This document shows, piece by piece, positions 12,567-26,892 of a stretch of 64,000 nucleotides of DNA. The notes beneath the pieces were generated by a model. That model was given only the letters and a program-made list of their open reading frames with translations. It was not told the origin of the DNA and did no database searches. A program made the translations under genes and the position numbers. Origin of the DNA: Acanthochlamys bracteata. Taxonomy: Eukaryota > Streptophyta > Magnoliopsida > Pandanales > Velloziaceae. The stretch's first letter is position 1. Each line of letters begins with the position of its first letter. Location of the stretch: the NCBI GenBank assembly GCA_019914995.1, contig CM034127.1, positions 11,160,001 through 11,224,000 on the forward strand, in the 5' to 3' direction.

Positions 12567-13988
12567 CAATAGAGATTTGGTTCTAAAGCTAACAGATTAC
12601 AACTTGGCTTTCTCTTCAGCACAAGTAGTTTCTCTATGTAAACATATTGGTAGGAGCCCATTCGGTGTGACTGGGTTTCTCCTAGTATGGTGGCTTGAAT
12701 TCCAAATGGTAACTTATTTAATGTAGATATGTATACTGCTAAAGAGAACGGCAGCTTCTGTGGCTTTCAGAAGATAAATCCTTATTGTGAATTTCTCGCC
12801 TGGTCTTCTAAAAGTAGTCGGTTCCATTTTCTTTACTCAGAAACTTAAATGAGTGCTTCACATAGTTTGATACAGATGGATATGCGAATGAGGTTTTGTC
12901 CATAAAGAAAACAAAAGTTGGCGATGTAGCTTTTTCATTTGAAAAGAAAGTTCCTCTTTCCAGCTCATTGAGCAACTTTGTGCACCATTGTTATCTTCAG
13001 ATTCCATTCCTGGTAAAAGCTTTCCGAATGTGCCATAGTATTCTTCAAAGCTAGAAAACAAAAGTAGTAACTTTAAATTAAGTGCTAAAGAAATGTTCTT
13101 TAGGATCAGGTTTCAGAAGTTAAAGATGAAAATAAACTTTCACCACTATTAAAACTTTGAACAAAACTTCACAGATGTTTCCTACAGCTTCAGGTTCAAG
13201 CTCTTTTTTATTAATCTTTATGAAGAAACTACAAAGCAGATCATGAAAAATGATTTTAGAAGTTGTTAACATATGTTTTATCAGTGGAATGATTAGTGGC
13301 CACTTCTTTACAAATTACCTTCAAAATGTTCTTGCCGACTTTTTCCAAATACTTTTGTTCATACTTCCGCTCTCAAACAGTCATCAATAATAAAAAGGTG
13401 AAATTAATTTTAATTGAACATTGCAGAAACAGAAAAAGAAAAAGCTAATAGCTAAACTCCAAGAAGCTGCTGCAACAAGCTTAAGAAATCCCCTCCACAA
13501 GAAACTTATCATAATTCAAATGGAAAAGAAATGCGGGACAAAAATACCAAGAAAACTTAGTATAGAAGTTGGTGCAATCTCATCAAATTATGAGATTGGA
13601 TTAGAGGAAGCTTGGGAGTGCCTAAAATAACTTTTCTCTGAAAAAAAGTTATTTCGAAGCTTTTTTAAAAATTAGTTTGGCTTTTTTAACCTCCAAAAAG
13701 ATAATAACATTATAGATTTTATGGCATACAATTGACCTGTACTTTCCAATTTTTTTATAAAAATACTTTAAAATACTTTAGAAGTTTATTGAGAAATAAG
13801 AAGTTGAAATGAAACAGTGAAATGAAATGAAATGCTTTGCCAAACATGCCCTACATATAATTAGTTGGCCATGATATTCTTGGGAGAAATTGGAAGGTTC
13901 CTCTAGTGGCACAAATAAGGAAACAGGTGGCTTACTCTAGTCTAGTTACTGCTAAATTGTACATCCATCAGTGAACTACAAACAACGA
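12567..13988. other. Convergent intergenic region (3'UTRs)
   Basis: This lies between the stop of the SAP30-like gene and the stop of BUD32 on the opposite strand, so it should hold both 3'UTRs. A lysine-rich frame at 13421-13630 (plus) has no recognisable domain and no splice partners; I treat it as chance. 13630-13860 is A/T-rich with TTTTTTAAAAATTAG-type words and may be a decayed miniature element. Confidence 0.5.
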
Positions 13989-15772
<1,784 letters not shown>

Positions 15773-16164
15773 GATTGCTAAATTGTGTTAGATGTATATG
15801 TGCCTGGCATGAATACAAACAAAAAGATAAGTACCACCAAGCAGCAGACATTTGAATTAACAAACAATATAGTTCTGATGCACATCATACAATATCTGAT
15901 TGACATTTGTAATAGAAGTGACTGACTAATAAGACATGAAGCAGGTGGAAATAAATGAAACAAATTACTTGAAACAAAGAAAATATAATAACATATGGCT
16001 ACTTAAAACAAATTAACAGTGATAACAGCTTTGAAACTTGTTGATTAACCAACTTCCATGTGAAAGTTTCTGTTCAACTATATTCCCTATAACCCAAAAT
16101 GAAATGTGCTTGAAATCCTATACTGTGCCAAAAATCCAATTGAATAGAATTTAAATTTATCACC

Positions 16165-16410
16165 TACAAGAAATAGAGAGTGATTGTGAAGAAGACTCCT
16201 ATCTGAATCTTGAATTTCTCACTCGATAGATAATATCGACCGCTAAGGTTCAATTCAAACCCGTTAAGATTCTTAAACCGCTATCCAAAACCCCACAAAA
16301 ATTTAACTATTTCTTTTCCTTTTTATTGAGTTTTTCTTCCCGCTGTTCGCTGTTGTGTTCTTGTTTGTTTCCTTGTTCTTGCATCACTTTGACAAGATAG
16401 AGTTGTTTTC
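16165..16410 (-). other. Probable 5'UTR exon of BUD32
   Basis: On the minus strand a leader-like stretch with GAAGAAAAAC and CACTCTCTATTTC ends at a plausible donor CTTGTAG/GTGATA near 16164, in reach of the acceptor at about 15779 just before the BUD32 start codon. The upstream limit is a guess. A second possible leader exon lies farther up, in the duplicated RDM1-like 5' region (16440-17620). Confidence 0.4.
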
Positions 16411-16439
16411 TTCTTTGAAATATTAGCCATTATAAGGCG

Positions 16440-17620
16440 CTCACACGTCATAATATATAGAAGGAAAAGTTGGCAAGCATGGCAACCTACTTATTTAGTA
16501 GCATGCTATTGTAATTAATTATCATAGTTCTTAATGTAAGAATATATCACACAGACATTATATAGCAGGAGTAAGTAAATCATATTATTGATAGTAGCAA
16601 GTTATGCTGGAATTTTAGAAACAGATATTACTCATACGAAAAGACTAACGGTAAAAGCTAAGTAGGAAAAGAAAAGAGTAGTCTTCACCTGGGATCCACG
16701 CAATCACTCAGGTCCACAAGCTATCTCCAAACTGTACCACTTGGCCTAAACACCGTTTCCGATCCTAATGCATATATAAATACCATTAGTAGGAATTAGT
16801 GATAGACAGAACCCAATTCCAATCACCACAACCAAAACCGCCAACCTTAATACATATCCAATTTCATACTCTTACACACTGGCACACTGCTGCTAATGTG
16901 CATCCCACCCCAAGGCTCATTTGATTCATTCACTTGCAATCTCGTAGCCAATCACCAATCAGCATTCATATAACTTATCCAATGCTAGTGTTGGCGAGTT
17001 TATAAGGCTTACAAGGTAAAGGGACGATCGGATCCCAAACCGGTTCGTAAAGCACCTGCGAACTTTTCAATCGCCGAGTGAGGAAACACCTATGATGGAA
17101 GGAAATAATAGACGGTTCAACAGCAAGTTCGAAGGGTACAAAACAAGTATTGCAACTCACCCGTGAAGTAGGGCCCACCTGTTCGACGGATTCCGCAGAG
17201 TTAGGGCGCACGCCGGAATGGAATCGGCCAGAGAAGGGTAAATAGGCAGCAGGGAAGCAAGCAGCAGCGATGAACAGCAGCGAAGATGTGTCACGGCAGC
17301 GATCGCGTGCTGGCGGGGAGTAACGGCGGCACGATAGCAACGAGGAGAGGGAGGAGGGAATAGCGAGCAACGACACACCGTTCAAGCGATAGAGGAAGGA
17401 TTTACCATGGCTATCAGAGCAAAGCTAGGGTTTTGCCCAAGCGCAGTTCACCCGCGCGAAAGCAGTCAAGACAGCAGCAGCGGGGGAGAAGGAGGCCGGA
17501 GGAAAATCAGTAAACGGGAGGGAAACGATGGCCTTGCGAAGAAGGAGATGACAGCGCGCGGCTGCTGGAGAGTGCGGAAGGGATGCAATCGCAGGGAAGG
17601 AAGGAGTAGAAGATAATAAA
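16440..17620 (-). repeat. Inverted copy 1 of the RDM1 5' region
   Basis: Read on the minus strand this matches the 5' region of the RDM1 locus at 27800-28620 (plus). Shared features in order are GGCCTTGTGG-like sequence, a pyrimidine-rich CCTCTCC stretch, TTCTCTGGCCGATTCC, the AACTCTGCGGAATCCG block, TTCCTTCCATCATAGGTGT, and a splice donor CTTGTAAGCC followed by TTATAAACTCGCC and AGCATTGGATAAG. Homology continues into the intron-side sequence to about 16560. An open frame of 136 codons (16975-17385, minus) crosses the block and ends at the same place as the matching frame in the RDM1 copy. It is probably leader and promoter, not a protein gene. Confidence 0.7.
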
Positions 17621-17957
17621 GGAAAAAAGAGAGAACAATAGCGTTGCGGTTTGGAATTTAAAAGTTGACCTGTGAATAGTGTGGGCAGAATTTAAATTGA
17701 GATTAACATTTTAAGCGTGTGGTTGGCATTGAGCCATATATAGGCAAGTCGATGAAAGACTTGGAATTGGATCTCAAGTTCGATCTTATTAGTTTTTTTC
17801 TTAAATTTTGGGTAAAACGAAACCATACATTAGCCGCTCCAATAAAAATTAATTGCGATGTCTGATTACATACGCTAGTTTAAGGAGCATATAATAAGGA
17901 GAAATTTTGGACAAGATTTATGGGTGCACTAGGGAAGGGGAAAGAAATGGATGAAGG

Positions 17958-18215
17958 AGGTGTTTGGCTTTGCTTTCTCCCAACCCAACTTTTCAATTCT
18001 CCATTTCACGTTTTTTAATACATATTTTATAAATATATAAAAAATTTATTTAAAAATTTAGAAAGTGTAAAAAATTCTACGGAGTGAGATCTTTTTATTG
18101 CATATTTTTATTATTTTTTTAGAAATAATAAAAATAGAGCTCGTTTTTCAAAAAAGATAAAAATACCCTTCATTTCACAAAAGTTCCATTTCATAAGCAA
18201 TCCCAAATACCTCCG
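17958..18215. mobile_element. AT-rich miniature element, family A
   Basis: The element begins at GAGGTGTTTGGC and ends near AATCCCAAATACCTCC, with the interior signature TTTTTTAATACATATTTTAT, AAAATTTAGAAAGTGT and ATTTTTATTATTTTTTTAG. It is a diverged copy of the element at 6956-7210, in the same orientation. Confidence 0.65.
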
Positions 18216-18827
18216 AAAGCTCTTCGGGTTTATATCAGGATGAGAAGATGAAAAAGCGATGATGTACTGATAATCCATTTTATAATTCTTATATATTTTG
18301 CAAAGTGGGACGGATGCTAATGATATATTTGAGAAAATACAATACAATGTTCTCAGCTGCTTACTGAAGACATACCACCCATTAAATTAATTAAACTATG
18401 TTGTGAAAGGAGATGGCATATATGTTAAAAGAGGATGTTATTATTGAGTTAAGCACATACACTCTTTTAGTGCAGAGGTTATTTATGAATGGATATTCAC
18501 AAGATTCTTGACTATTTTTGAGGAAATGGTGTTGAAGAGTTTTATCCCCGACCAACACATGTACACAGCTTTATTGGGAACTTTTAACGGATAGGTATGG
18601 ATGCAGCAAAACAATTGTACTGCAGAACTGAAGTAACCCTTGAATGGCTCAATCTTCCTCAGCTTGTGCTTCATGCATGCCGAATAATCAATCTTCAAAT
18701 GTTGTTGTTAGTGCTGATATTTTCTTCATCAGCACGATGAAAAAGCCTTTGCTAAGTCCTGAACGATGTCACAAGCCCAAGCTGTTCCGTAAAAGCCAGT
18801 TCCAAGTCCCAATCCAATTCTCCGATC

Positions 18828-21800
18828 TCAACTATCAAATAGACAATTGCAAAGAATTTGCTCATGGGATAGATCCTTAAGAGAATAATAATCCCATTGC
18901 ATTCTTTTCTTTTCTTTTCTAAATGCTTCTGCCTCACAAACTCTGCCAGCATCCTCCATACCAACAATCAATACTTTGTATGTTCCAGATGAAGTAGGTA
19001 TGCCTTGCCTTTTCATTGTTATAAAAAGATCAAGAGCTTTATCAACTTCACCAGCTCGAAAATAAGCATCTATTAATGCAGTATAAGTAGCGGTGTTCTG
19101 ATCGCCGCAAAAATAAAAAATCTTTGCAGAAGCAGAAGACAAACTAACACTTCCAAGCTTGCATATCAAAAGAGAAATAAGATAACTTCCAAGTCTAGTA
19201 CCAGCTTCAAGCATTTCTTCAACAATATCCAATATCAGGGATGAATCAGTTCTAATGATCATACCAAGTAATGAAATGTAGGTTGTTCTATCAAGTTTCT
19301 TTCCTTTCTTTTTACTATACTCAAAGGCCAACAGAGCACCTGATTGCCTATAACATGAGCAACTTGTCTGAAGAACAGCACAAACAAGTGCAGAATCCAG
19401 AGCACTCTCTTTGTATATCATCTCCCTTAGAAGTTGTTCGAGGGCAAAAAAGTTCTTCTTGGACAAAAAACTTAATACTAAACCTTTGTCTGTCAAGAGG
19501 ACATCATCAGAAGTTACTTCTGAGTCTGACAATTGATCTTCGACATCTTTAGAAGAGAGATGAGGATTTACTTCTCTGAGGAGTTGATCATTCTCACCAG
19601 AATCTCTGATAGCTTCCAGTGCTTCCAAAAATATTGGTCGACGAAGAACTATCAAATGTTCTTTCATATAACGTAGAATTTGAAACATTGCTGAAGTCTC
19701 CCCAGCTTGGGCACATTTCTGGATGAGAATATTGCATGTTGCTTTATCAGGATACACACCAGCTTCTTGCATTTCAGTCCAGATCTTCATTGCAGCACCA
19801 AAATTACCTGGAAAAAATAACTAAAAATGACTAATCAAGAAGCAAAGATCTAAAGCAAATATCCAAATACCAGAACAAGTTCAACATTTTTGTTGAAGAT
19901 GGTATATCAAAATTCCCAAAGTGAAATTCCATTCTAGCATAAATAGACAGAAAAGAGAAATGCAATGTTAAAATTGATTCAACCAACTTGATGGACTAGC
20001 ATATCTTGGTGAATACACACCTTAAAGAATACTACATTCTTTTAGAGAGTGCTCTCTTTATTGCCATTTGATACTTCTAAAACAAAACCAAAAAAAACGA
20101 AAAAAAGATAAAGATAAAAGGATGTGGCCAACAAGCTCAGAAAGATCTCTTTAACTAAAACTCCTCATTGTAAACCCATGGTCTCCTTAAGTCACAAAAT
20201 TACATCTTTGATTGCAACTCTCATCTAAGATGAGTAACAGATTTCCAGATATATCCCACAACTGCTCTCACACTTTTTCAATGATGCAAACATGTGAAGC
20301 TCAGGGGACTACTCACCAGGACTGACTGGGAGGAGAAGGCTATTTGATCAGAGAATTCAGGTTTCTGCGACAACCGATAAACATGGTCAGATATCTATGT
20401 CTTGCACAATTTGGATTCTTGATGAAATACTTTCATTTAATCTTGTGCATCTAATCAAGGTTTTGTCCAATAATATTTATAAGGACCACAGGAAACTTGG
20501 TGTTGAAAGAGTTGAGGAGCTTATTCACTAGCTTAGATGTTTTAATTGAGTGTATTCCAATCTTCACAAGGTCAGATGCCTCCAAAGACCGATTAGACAT
20601 TATTTCTTTAGAGAGATTTTATTCGGCAACAACAGAAACCAGGCAACTATGGCAGATAGAGAGGATTTGATTCAATGCAGATCTGTGACCTAGAAGTTTA
20701 AATGAAGCAAGCAAAACCACTACGGAAAATGATTTCCATCTAGTCAACTGAAACAAAAGCTACCTTTTGTCACTGATCCTTTTACAAAGAGTTCAGAATG
20801 TCAGGGAAAATATTGTCTGTTATGGACATTGTCAATCCAAATTGGCCGTTTGTTTAGCTTTTTGCATCAGAAGATGAAACTACAACTTTGAGATCGATAT
20901 ATGCGATTGCATCTTGACGAAAACATATTAAACTTAAACACAAACTTGTTGTTTACTTGTTTAAGATTTGTCCATAAATTTCTTATGTCCTATTATTCTT
21001 TATCCTCCTGGTAGTATTCAAATTACAATTGGTTTGTTGGAAAAAATGAAGAGATAATATCACTCTTTCGGAAAGAACAAAAGTAAACATCAATTCTATT
21101 ATTTATTTTAAACAAGAAAAGCTCTATAAGCAGGAAATAAATCTAAGCTACCATGAACGTGACAGTTCAGCGAAAGAAACAACTAATCTTCATACCTCGC
21201 CCAGCAAGATAATCCATCATGACAGTGTAAGTATGGCAATTCGGCACATGCCCAGCGTCGATCATCTCCTTGTAAATCTTTCCAGCCTCCTCAGCTTTCC
21301 CAAATCCAAGCAACACCTTTACAAAAGCCGTATACGAAACCACGGTAGGCTTGCAACCTTTCCTCTTCATCTCCTCCCACATTGCAACAGCACCCTCAAA
21401 ATCCCCACTTGAAGCAACCCAGTGCATGGCAGAAGTATAGCTAGCAGCATCAGGACAAATACCTTTCATAGACATTTCATCAAACAAGTGGCGCATAGAA
21501 TCGATCCGTCCAGCTTCACCAAAAATATCAAGCATAGTAGTGTAAGTAAACCTATCATGCTTGAAATTAGGTAAAGTTTTCGAAGCCCAGTTGAAAAAGA
21601 TCCAAGCTTTCTCCATTGGGGGGTGAGTTTTGAGAACTTGGTTGACGGTGAAGGAGTCCCAGGTAATAGTGAGTGTGCGGAGATGCAGTTGAGCATCTTG
21701 CCATGTAGAGTAGCGGAGAAGGTTTGAGATTGCGGCGATGGTTGAGCGCATATAGGTTGGAGGATTGTTGTTTGACTTCTTAGAGGGTTTAGTACTGCGA

Positions 21801-21874
21801 GGTTTTCTTGGAGGTGATCGCCAGGTGGTGGAGATGGCGGCAGCAGTGGTGGCGCGCAGTCGTAGTGGTTGCAT
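18828..21874 (-). CDS. Pentatricopeptide repeat protein (At2g01390-like)
   Basis: Two exons, complement(18828-19807, 21196-21874), give 552 residues; the split codon is a Gly (G/GT) and phases agree. The N-terminus (MQPLRLRATTAAAIS, many S/R/T/P) is like an organelle-targeting presequence. Then come WDSFTVNQVLKTHPPMEKAW and FNWASKTLP, followed by PPR motifs such as DRFTYTTMLDIFGEAGRID, DAASYTSAMHWVASSGDFE, PTVVSYTAFVKVLLGFGKAE, PNCHTYTVMMDYLAGRG, PDKATCNILIQKCAQAGE, NTATYTALIDAYFRAGEVD and GTYKVLIVGMEDAGR. P-type PPR proteins bind organellar RNA; the target here is unknown. Resemblance to At2g01390 is from memory. An in-frame Met 34 codons upstream (21976) gives an alternative start; I chose 21874 because the downstream N-terminus looks like a targeting peptide and the same ATG is kept in the remnant at 31471. 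It is the only intact copy; two broken copies lie at 25450-26640 and 31190-31850. Confidence 0.9.
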
Positions 21875-21879
21875 GGTAG

Positions 21880-22430
21880 AGAGCACTGTGATTGAAAGAA
21901 ACAAATGAGAGCTTAGATTTGGTAAAAGCTTAACCAGTCTGAAGCTAGTTCTTGATAAATAGAAAAAGACGCACATAAGTTTTGTTATTCAAATAACTGG
22001 TTACTAGTAACAGTTAACCATCAGCTAGATATTCATTCAATTGTTTCATCTCATAGTAGAAGAACGGAATTACACTGCCAAATTACAACCAGTTAGTATT
22101 ACAGTTACCCATCACATAATGTGTTGGTTACACTAAGTTGTGACTTTCTGAATTTAATCTTCTGTCAAAATCCCAACTAGGGTTTGCATTTTGTTGCAAT
22201 TATGTAGGATTACTCTGTAAAACGAAACTTAAAAGTTGCAAATTTTCTTGATATGATCTTCTGTTAAAGTGCAAGACTATTTCTTATTTTAGTTTTCCAA
22301 CGTTTTTTTGCTAGACCAAGATTGGACTGTCAGTATTTCTTCTTTTGAGATATTATCCATCTGTTTCTCATAATAAACATAGGGTCTTTCAAGTTTCAAC
22401 TGTTTAGGCTATTGCATTTAAAAAATGATC
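21880..22430. other. Upstream flank of the PPR gene, homologous to the RDM1-locus 3' flank
   Basis: Reverse complement of 22000-22150 matches 31190-31330, the sequence just after the second coding block of the RDM1 locus (for example ACTGTTACTAGTAACCAGTT and CATCACATAATGTG). So the PPR gene was once directly downstream of the RDM1 locus, in the same direction. 22150-22430 shows no gene or clear repeat; it may be unique spacer. Confidence 0.6.
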
Positions 22431-22439
22431 CAAGTATAG

Positions 22440-23560
22440 GAGGACCAGACCTTCAAATATGTTGCAGGTGTGCTGCTGAAAAGGTTGAGATGCATCAAAA
22501 GTACATGAACAATATACCTATATGTTCTGTCTGAGGACTAGGTGTTCCATTCACATCATGGAAGGATTAAGTTGGTTGTTAAAGCAGTTAAACAACCAAC
22601 CCATACATTATCTTACGAAAATTCTTTTGAAACAGTGAGGCCAGTTGAGGCTGGATAGCAACAATGAGTTTCAACTGTAAACACCATAGTACATCCTGTC
22701 AGAGCTGAGGCCAGCTGAGGCTGGATAGCAACAATGAGTTTCAACTGTAAACACCATAGCACATCCTGTCAGAGCTGAGGCCCTATTTTGTTAATAGAAG
22801 AGATCCACCAGTTTAAACTCTTCCCATTACCATTTCGCAAACCTCTGGGCTTTTGATCCTATGTACCATGCTCATATAAATCCCATTTTCCCTAACGAAA
22901 ATCAAACTGAAGATTGTCTTGCTAACTAGGGCTTCATATTTGTCCGTGCATTCTCTTTTGCTTTTTTCCAATTGGCCATGTACATCTATCCGTCCATTTT
23001 CAAAAGTATTGTGGATTTTGCAGTGTTTGTATTTCATGCTGCTGGATCATGTAGACAGATTATGTTGACATTTTTCTTAGCTGATTGACCAGTGGCAAAA
23101 TCCAGGCAGAGGTCGTGAGGCAGCATGGATTTTGAAGCATTAAGTATAGGCATAAAGGTAGACCGTTAGTGATAAAGGTAACCCTTCCGGAGGTGGACAA
23201 AAAACAGGACCAGATGTGGTCAACTGGCAAGTGGGATGAAGAAAACTAAAGCCTGAAGAATCATATGAAGCGAGAAAACAAACAAGACCTGCAGCTCGAG
23301 ATGAGAAGCTATTAGAAGTACATATAAACACTCACCGAGAACAGACAAGAAAAGTTTCTACTTTTCACAGAAGGAGAAATGGAAAAGGATCTTGGTCAAG
23401 CAAGTAGAGGAGAGAATTTGTAGAGGAGAAGCTGCTACTCAGAGAAAGCATAACACAGATGTGGTTATTGATTTTCAACTAATGCTACTATCAACATAGC
23501 GAACACATTATGTGATGGCTAACAGTAAAACTGACTGGTAACTTAGAAGGGATAAATTAG
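22440..23560 (+). pseudogene. Decayed copy of the RDM1 locus (RDM1 exon plus Lys/Arg-rich module)
   Basis: From the acceptor-like GTTGCAGGTGTGCTGCTG at about 22465 this follows 30180-31250 closely on the plus strand. RDM1-like words remain (KYMNNIP, KQLNNQPIHYL, LLKQ), but stops interrupt them, for example the TGA after TTGAAACAG near 22636. A 70-base segment is tandemly duplicated. The downstream Lys/Arg-rich module is also recognisable from GTGGCAAAATCCAGG (about 23092) to GAGAAGCTGCTACTCAG, again with frame breaks and stops (GTAGAGGAGA in place of an open frame). It ends at 23560, where it meets a minus-strand copy of the RDM1 5' region. It is a dead duplicate of a host gene. Confidence 0.85.
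22637..22776. repeat. 70-base tandem duplication inside the RDM1 pseudogene
   Basis: The unit starting GAGGCCAGTTGAGGCTGG and ending CATCCTGTCAGAGCT occurs twice in a row with two or three differences. The functional-looking copy at 30360-30435 has the segment once, so the duplication arose after the copies split. Confidence 0.9.
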
Positions 23561-24510
23561 ACAAGTAAACTAATTATCTACTAACATGCTATTGCAAAAG
23601 CTAAGAAGGAAAAGTTATGCCAGAATTTCAAAGCAGATGTCACCTGGGGTCCAAACAACCACCTAGTTCAACAGCTATCTTCAAGCCATGCAATTAAACT
23701 CCATTTCCGATCCTAACACACAATTGGACATAATTATTAGGCATTCATGATAAACGGGATCCAATAACCATAACCAACAATCTTAATACGTAATCAATTC
23801 CATGCTCTTACACATAGCTGCAGTGCATAAGTCAGCGTTCTTAATGCTTATATAGTGCTAGGGCTAACGAGTTTATAAGGACGATCAAATCCCAAACCGG
23901 CTTCATACCACAAAGACGAACCTTTCAACAGCCAATCGAGGGAACACCTGTGATGGAATGGATTAATGGATCGGTCAACAGTAAGTTCCAAGGTTACAAA
24001 ACAAGCATTGCAACTCAATTGTGAAGTGGGCCCCACCTGTCTCCGGATTCCGCTTAGTTAGGACGCTGGCCGGAAATGAATCGGCCGGAGAAGGGAAACA
24101 GGCAGCGAGGAAGTAAGCAGCAGCAATGAAGATGCGAAGATGACTCACGTCGGCGATCGCGTGCTCGCGGGGAGTGACGGCGGCACGATCTCAGCGGAAA
24201 GGAGAGATAGGATGGAATAGCGAGCAACGAAAGCAATGCTCAGGTGAGAGAGGAAAGAATACGATGGCTAGGAGCAGTCGGATTTCCGGCAGGAGGATCG
24301 GTGCAAAGCTATGGTTTCGCACGGGCGTACGCGCTCCAGCTGCCGGAGGGAGATCCGCTAAAGGAAAGGGAATCGGTGGCCTTGTGGAGAAGGAGATGAC
24401 GCGCGCGGCTGCGGGAGGAGGAAGGGATGCAACTGTGGGGAAGGAAGGAGGAGAAGATGACGAAAAAAAACAAAACAGAGAGAAAACGTTTTGGGTTGGT
24501 TGAGACTGAA
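23560..24510 (-). repeat. Inverted copy 2 of the RDM1 5' region
   Basis: On the minus strand this parallels copy 1 (16440-17620) and the RDM1 5' region (27800-28620): GGCCACCGATTCCCTTTCC, a CTCCGGCAGCTGGAG block, TTCTCCGGCCGATTC, TTCCATCACAGGTGTTCCC and TTATAAACTCG. Unlike the other two copies the splice donor GTAAGCC after the CCTTA-type block is missing. The leader frame seen in copy 1 is interrupted here. No protein gene is supported. Confidence 0.7.
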
Positions 24511-24539
24511 GGCTCGTGTAATAACCCGCCAAAATTAAT

Positions 24540-25015
24540 TGTATTAAATTTATTCAAAAAAGTTTTAAATTTTTTTAATATAAAATAAATATAAAAAATT
24601 TATTTTATTAATTATGTTTTATTTTTAGTTTTATTTTTAAATTTATTCTTAAAGTGATTTTATTCTAATATAAACACGCCCTAACGTTAAAATAAGTGGT
24701 AGACTTTTGGGGTTGGGCCTAGGTTCAAATTTACTAGTTTTTCCTTAAAATGAAATATGACTAGAGTAGTCTAGTATGTGGCGTTTGGCAAAAACATTTA
24801 TCAAAAATAATTTTTTTAAAATTTAATTTTATATTTTTTAATACATATTTTATAAATATTTTTTAAAAATTTAAAAATTTAAAAATATATAAAAAAATTT
24901 ACATAGTAAACTTTTTAGTTTTAATATTTTTTTAGATTGAAAAATAAAACTTATTTTCTAAAAAAATATTTTTATTTTAAAAAATTCTAAATTATCTTTG
25001 AACAAAAATAAAAAG
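24540..25015. mobile_element. AT-rich miniature elements, family A (one clear, one partial)
   Basis: 24780-25010 has GGCGTTTGGC at the left, the signature ATTTTTTAATACATATTTTAT, AAAATATATAAAAAAATTTA and AAAATAAAACTTATTTTC, and matches the 37548 copy. 24540-24680 is a shorter A/T-rich stretch ending near AAACACGCCCTAAC that may be a second, reversed or truncated member. No coding capacity. Confidence 0.5.
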
Positions 25016-25374
25016 AACATAACAGTATAATTCATTTTTTAACAAAATTCATACTCATAAATTTCTATTGTAAAAAAAAATCAATAACTTCGTAAATAAA
25101 CAACTGAGAGTACTTCACTTTCAGATATTTTCCTGCTATGTTTGAATAGTGCATTCAGATCGACCATTTTTCTGTTGATGGAAGCCTGTGCTAAAGTGAA
25201 TCGGGTGCTGAGTGCTTTGCTGAACCTATACTCCAAAAGTAAGAAATGAATACATCTCACGATCTGAGACAATTGTCAGACACAGATTCATTATTTTCGG
25301 CAAATACAGGTGTGCATATCATGCCGCATCATAGGTGGTTCACACGATCCTCCAGCACAAGCCTTCAAAAACGA

Positions 25375-25445
25375 TCTAAGTACTAAAGGAACAAACCAAC
25401 AGATGTGCTGCAGGTTTGCTGCTGAAAAAGGTTTAGATGTATCAA
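25375..25445 (+). pseudogene. Fragment of the RDM1 main exon start
   Basis: An acceptor-like GTGCTGCAG is followed by GTTTGCTGCTGAAAAAGG and TTAGATGTATCAAGAG, matching the first about 45 bases of the RDM1 exon at 30199 and the intron just before it. Homology stops abruptly near 25445, where minus-strand PPR exon sequence begins. It is a rearrangement breakpoint scrap, not a gene. Confidence 0.75.
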
Positions 25446-25449
25446 GAGA

Positions 25450-26640
25450 AATTTCTTAGAGAAAAACCTTAATACTAAAGCCTTTGTCTATCAAGAGGAC
25501 ATCATTAGAAGTTATGTCCGATTCTTGATCTTCGATACCATTAGAAGAGATATGGGTACTTCTCTGAGGAGATGATCATTCTCACCAGAATTTCTAATAG
25601 CTTCCGGTGCTTCCAAAAATAGTAGGTCATCAAAGAACTGTCAAAATGTGCTTTCATGTAATGTAAAATATGAAAGATTGCTGAAGTCTCCTTAGCTTCA
25701 GCAAATTTCTGTATGAGAATAATACTGCATGTTTCTTTATCAGGATAAACACCAGTTTCTTGCATTTCAGTCCAGATCTTCATTGCAGCACCAACATTAC
25801 CTGAAAAGATAACTAAAAAATTAAAAATTACTCAAGCAGAGATCTATAGCAAATATCTAATATCAGAAACAAGAACTTGAGCGTTTCGTTGAAGATGATA
25901 TATCATACTTCCCAAAGTGAACTTCCATTTCTCACATAAAGATGCACACAAAAGAAAATTGCTATGTTAATATTGATTCAACCAACGTCAAGGACTAGCA
26001 TATCTTGCTGAATACATACCTTAAGGAATACTACATACTTCTAGGAGTGCTTTCTTTTTTGCCATTTCATGCTTTTAAAAACAAAAACATGAGTGTTCCA
26101 ACCAGCTCAGAAAGGTCTGTCACTTTATTAACTAACACTTGCTCCTGTTGTAAACCCCAGTCATCAACTCTTTTCTAAGATGAGTAACAAGTTTCCAGAT
26201 ATAGCATAGAATAGCAGTTAAACTTTCGATGACACAAACATTTGAAGCTCAGGTACTACTCACCTGGAATGACGTGGATAGAGAAGAGTATTTGACCAGA
26301 GTATTCAATCAACGGAAAAAATTACTTTTGTGATTAATCCTCTACAAAAGAGTTCAGAATGTCATGGAATGTATTATCTGGTATGGACATTGTCAATCCA
26401 AATTGGTCGTCTGTTTAGCTTTATGAGAGAAGAAGAAACTACGGTTTTTGAGATCGATGTACTCGATTGCATTGTGAAATTTAAGAAAAAAAGGAAAACA
26501 TTAATAATAAAACACAAACTTGTCGCATACTTAGTTAACATCTTACTCATAACTTGCTTATGTCATATTATCTTTATCCTGTTGGTAGTTAGTACTCAAA
26601 GGGCAGCGGTTTGTTCAAAGAACTGGAGAGACAATAATGA
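25450..26640 (-). pseudogene. Truncated PPR pseudogene (part of exon 2 and intron)
   Basis: 25450-25801 on the minus strand matches the first third of exon 2 of the intact PPR gene (19455-19807): MKIWTEMQETGVYPDKETC is readable, then small insertions and deletions break the frame. 25802-26640 matches the intron of the intact gene (19810-21090), with internal deletions, and ends before exon 1. No exon 1 or 3' half remains, so it cannot encode a PPR protein. Confidence 0.85.
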
Positions 26641-26892
26641 ATAATGGGATAATGTGGAATTACTTCAAATAAAAATATTTTTGTGAATTTTTTGAAAGTT
26701 TTTTAATATATAAATTTAAATTTTTTGATTCAAAAATATAAAATTTATGTGAATTTAAATTTTATAATATATAATTTATTCAAAAGTTTTTAATAAAATT
26801 AATAATTTTTTTAATAAATGTTCAATAAATTTTTAACAACAAAATAGTTATTAATGTTAAAATGGAGAGCCAAACGGTGCCTCAATCCACAT

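Noticed and set aside
13421-13630. Lysine-rich frame (MQKQKKKKLIAKLQ) downstream of the SAP30-like gene
   Set aside because: No domain, no splice partners, low-complexity A-rich sequence in a convergent 3' region.
17407-17616. Plus-strand frame rich in Gly/Arg/Lys
   Set aside because: It is the antisense of the duplicated RDM1 5' region, and the matching copies do not keep the frame.
24174-24557. Frames on both strands over the second 5'-region copy
   Set aside because: Composition-driven in a GC-rich leader block; no domain and not preserved in the other copies.
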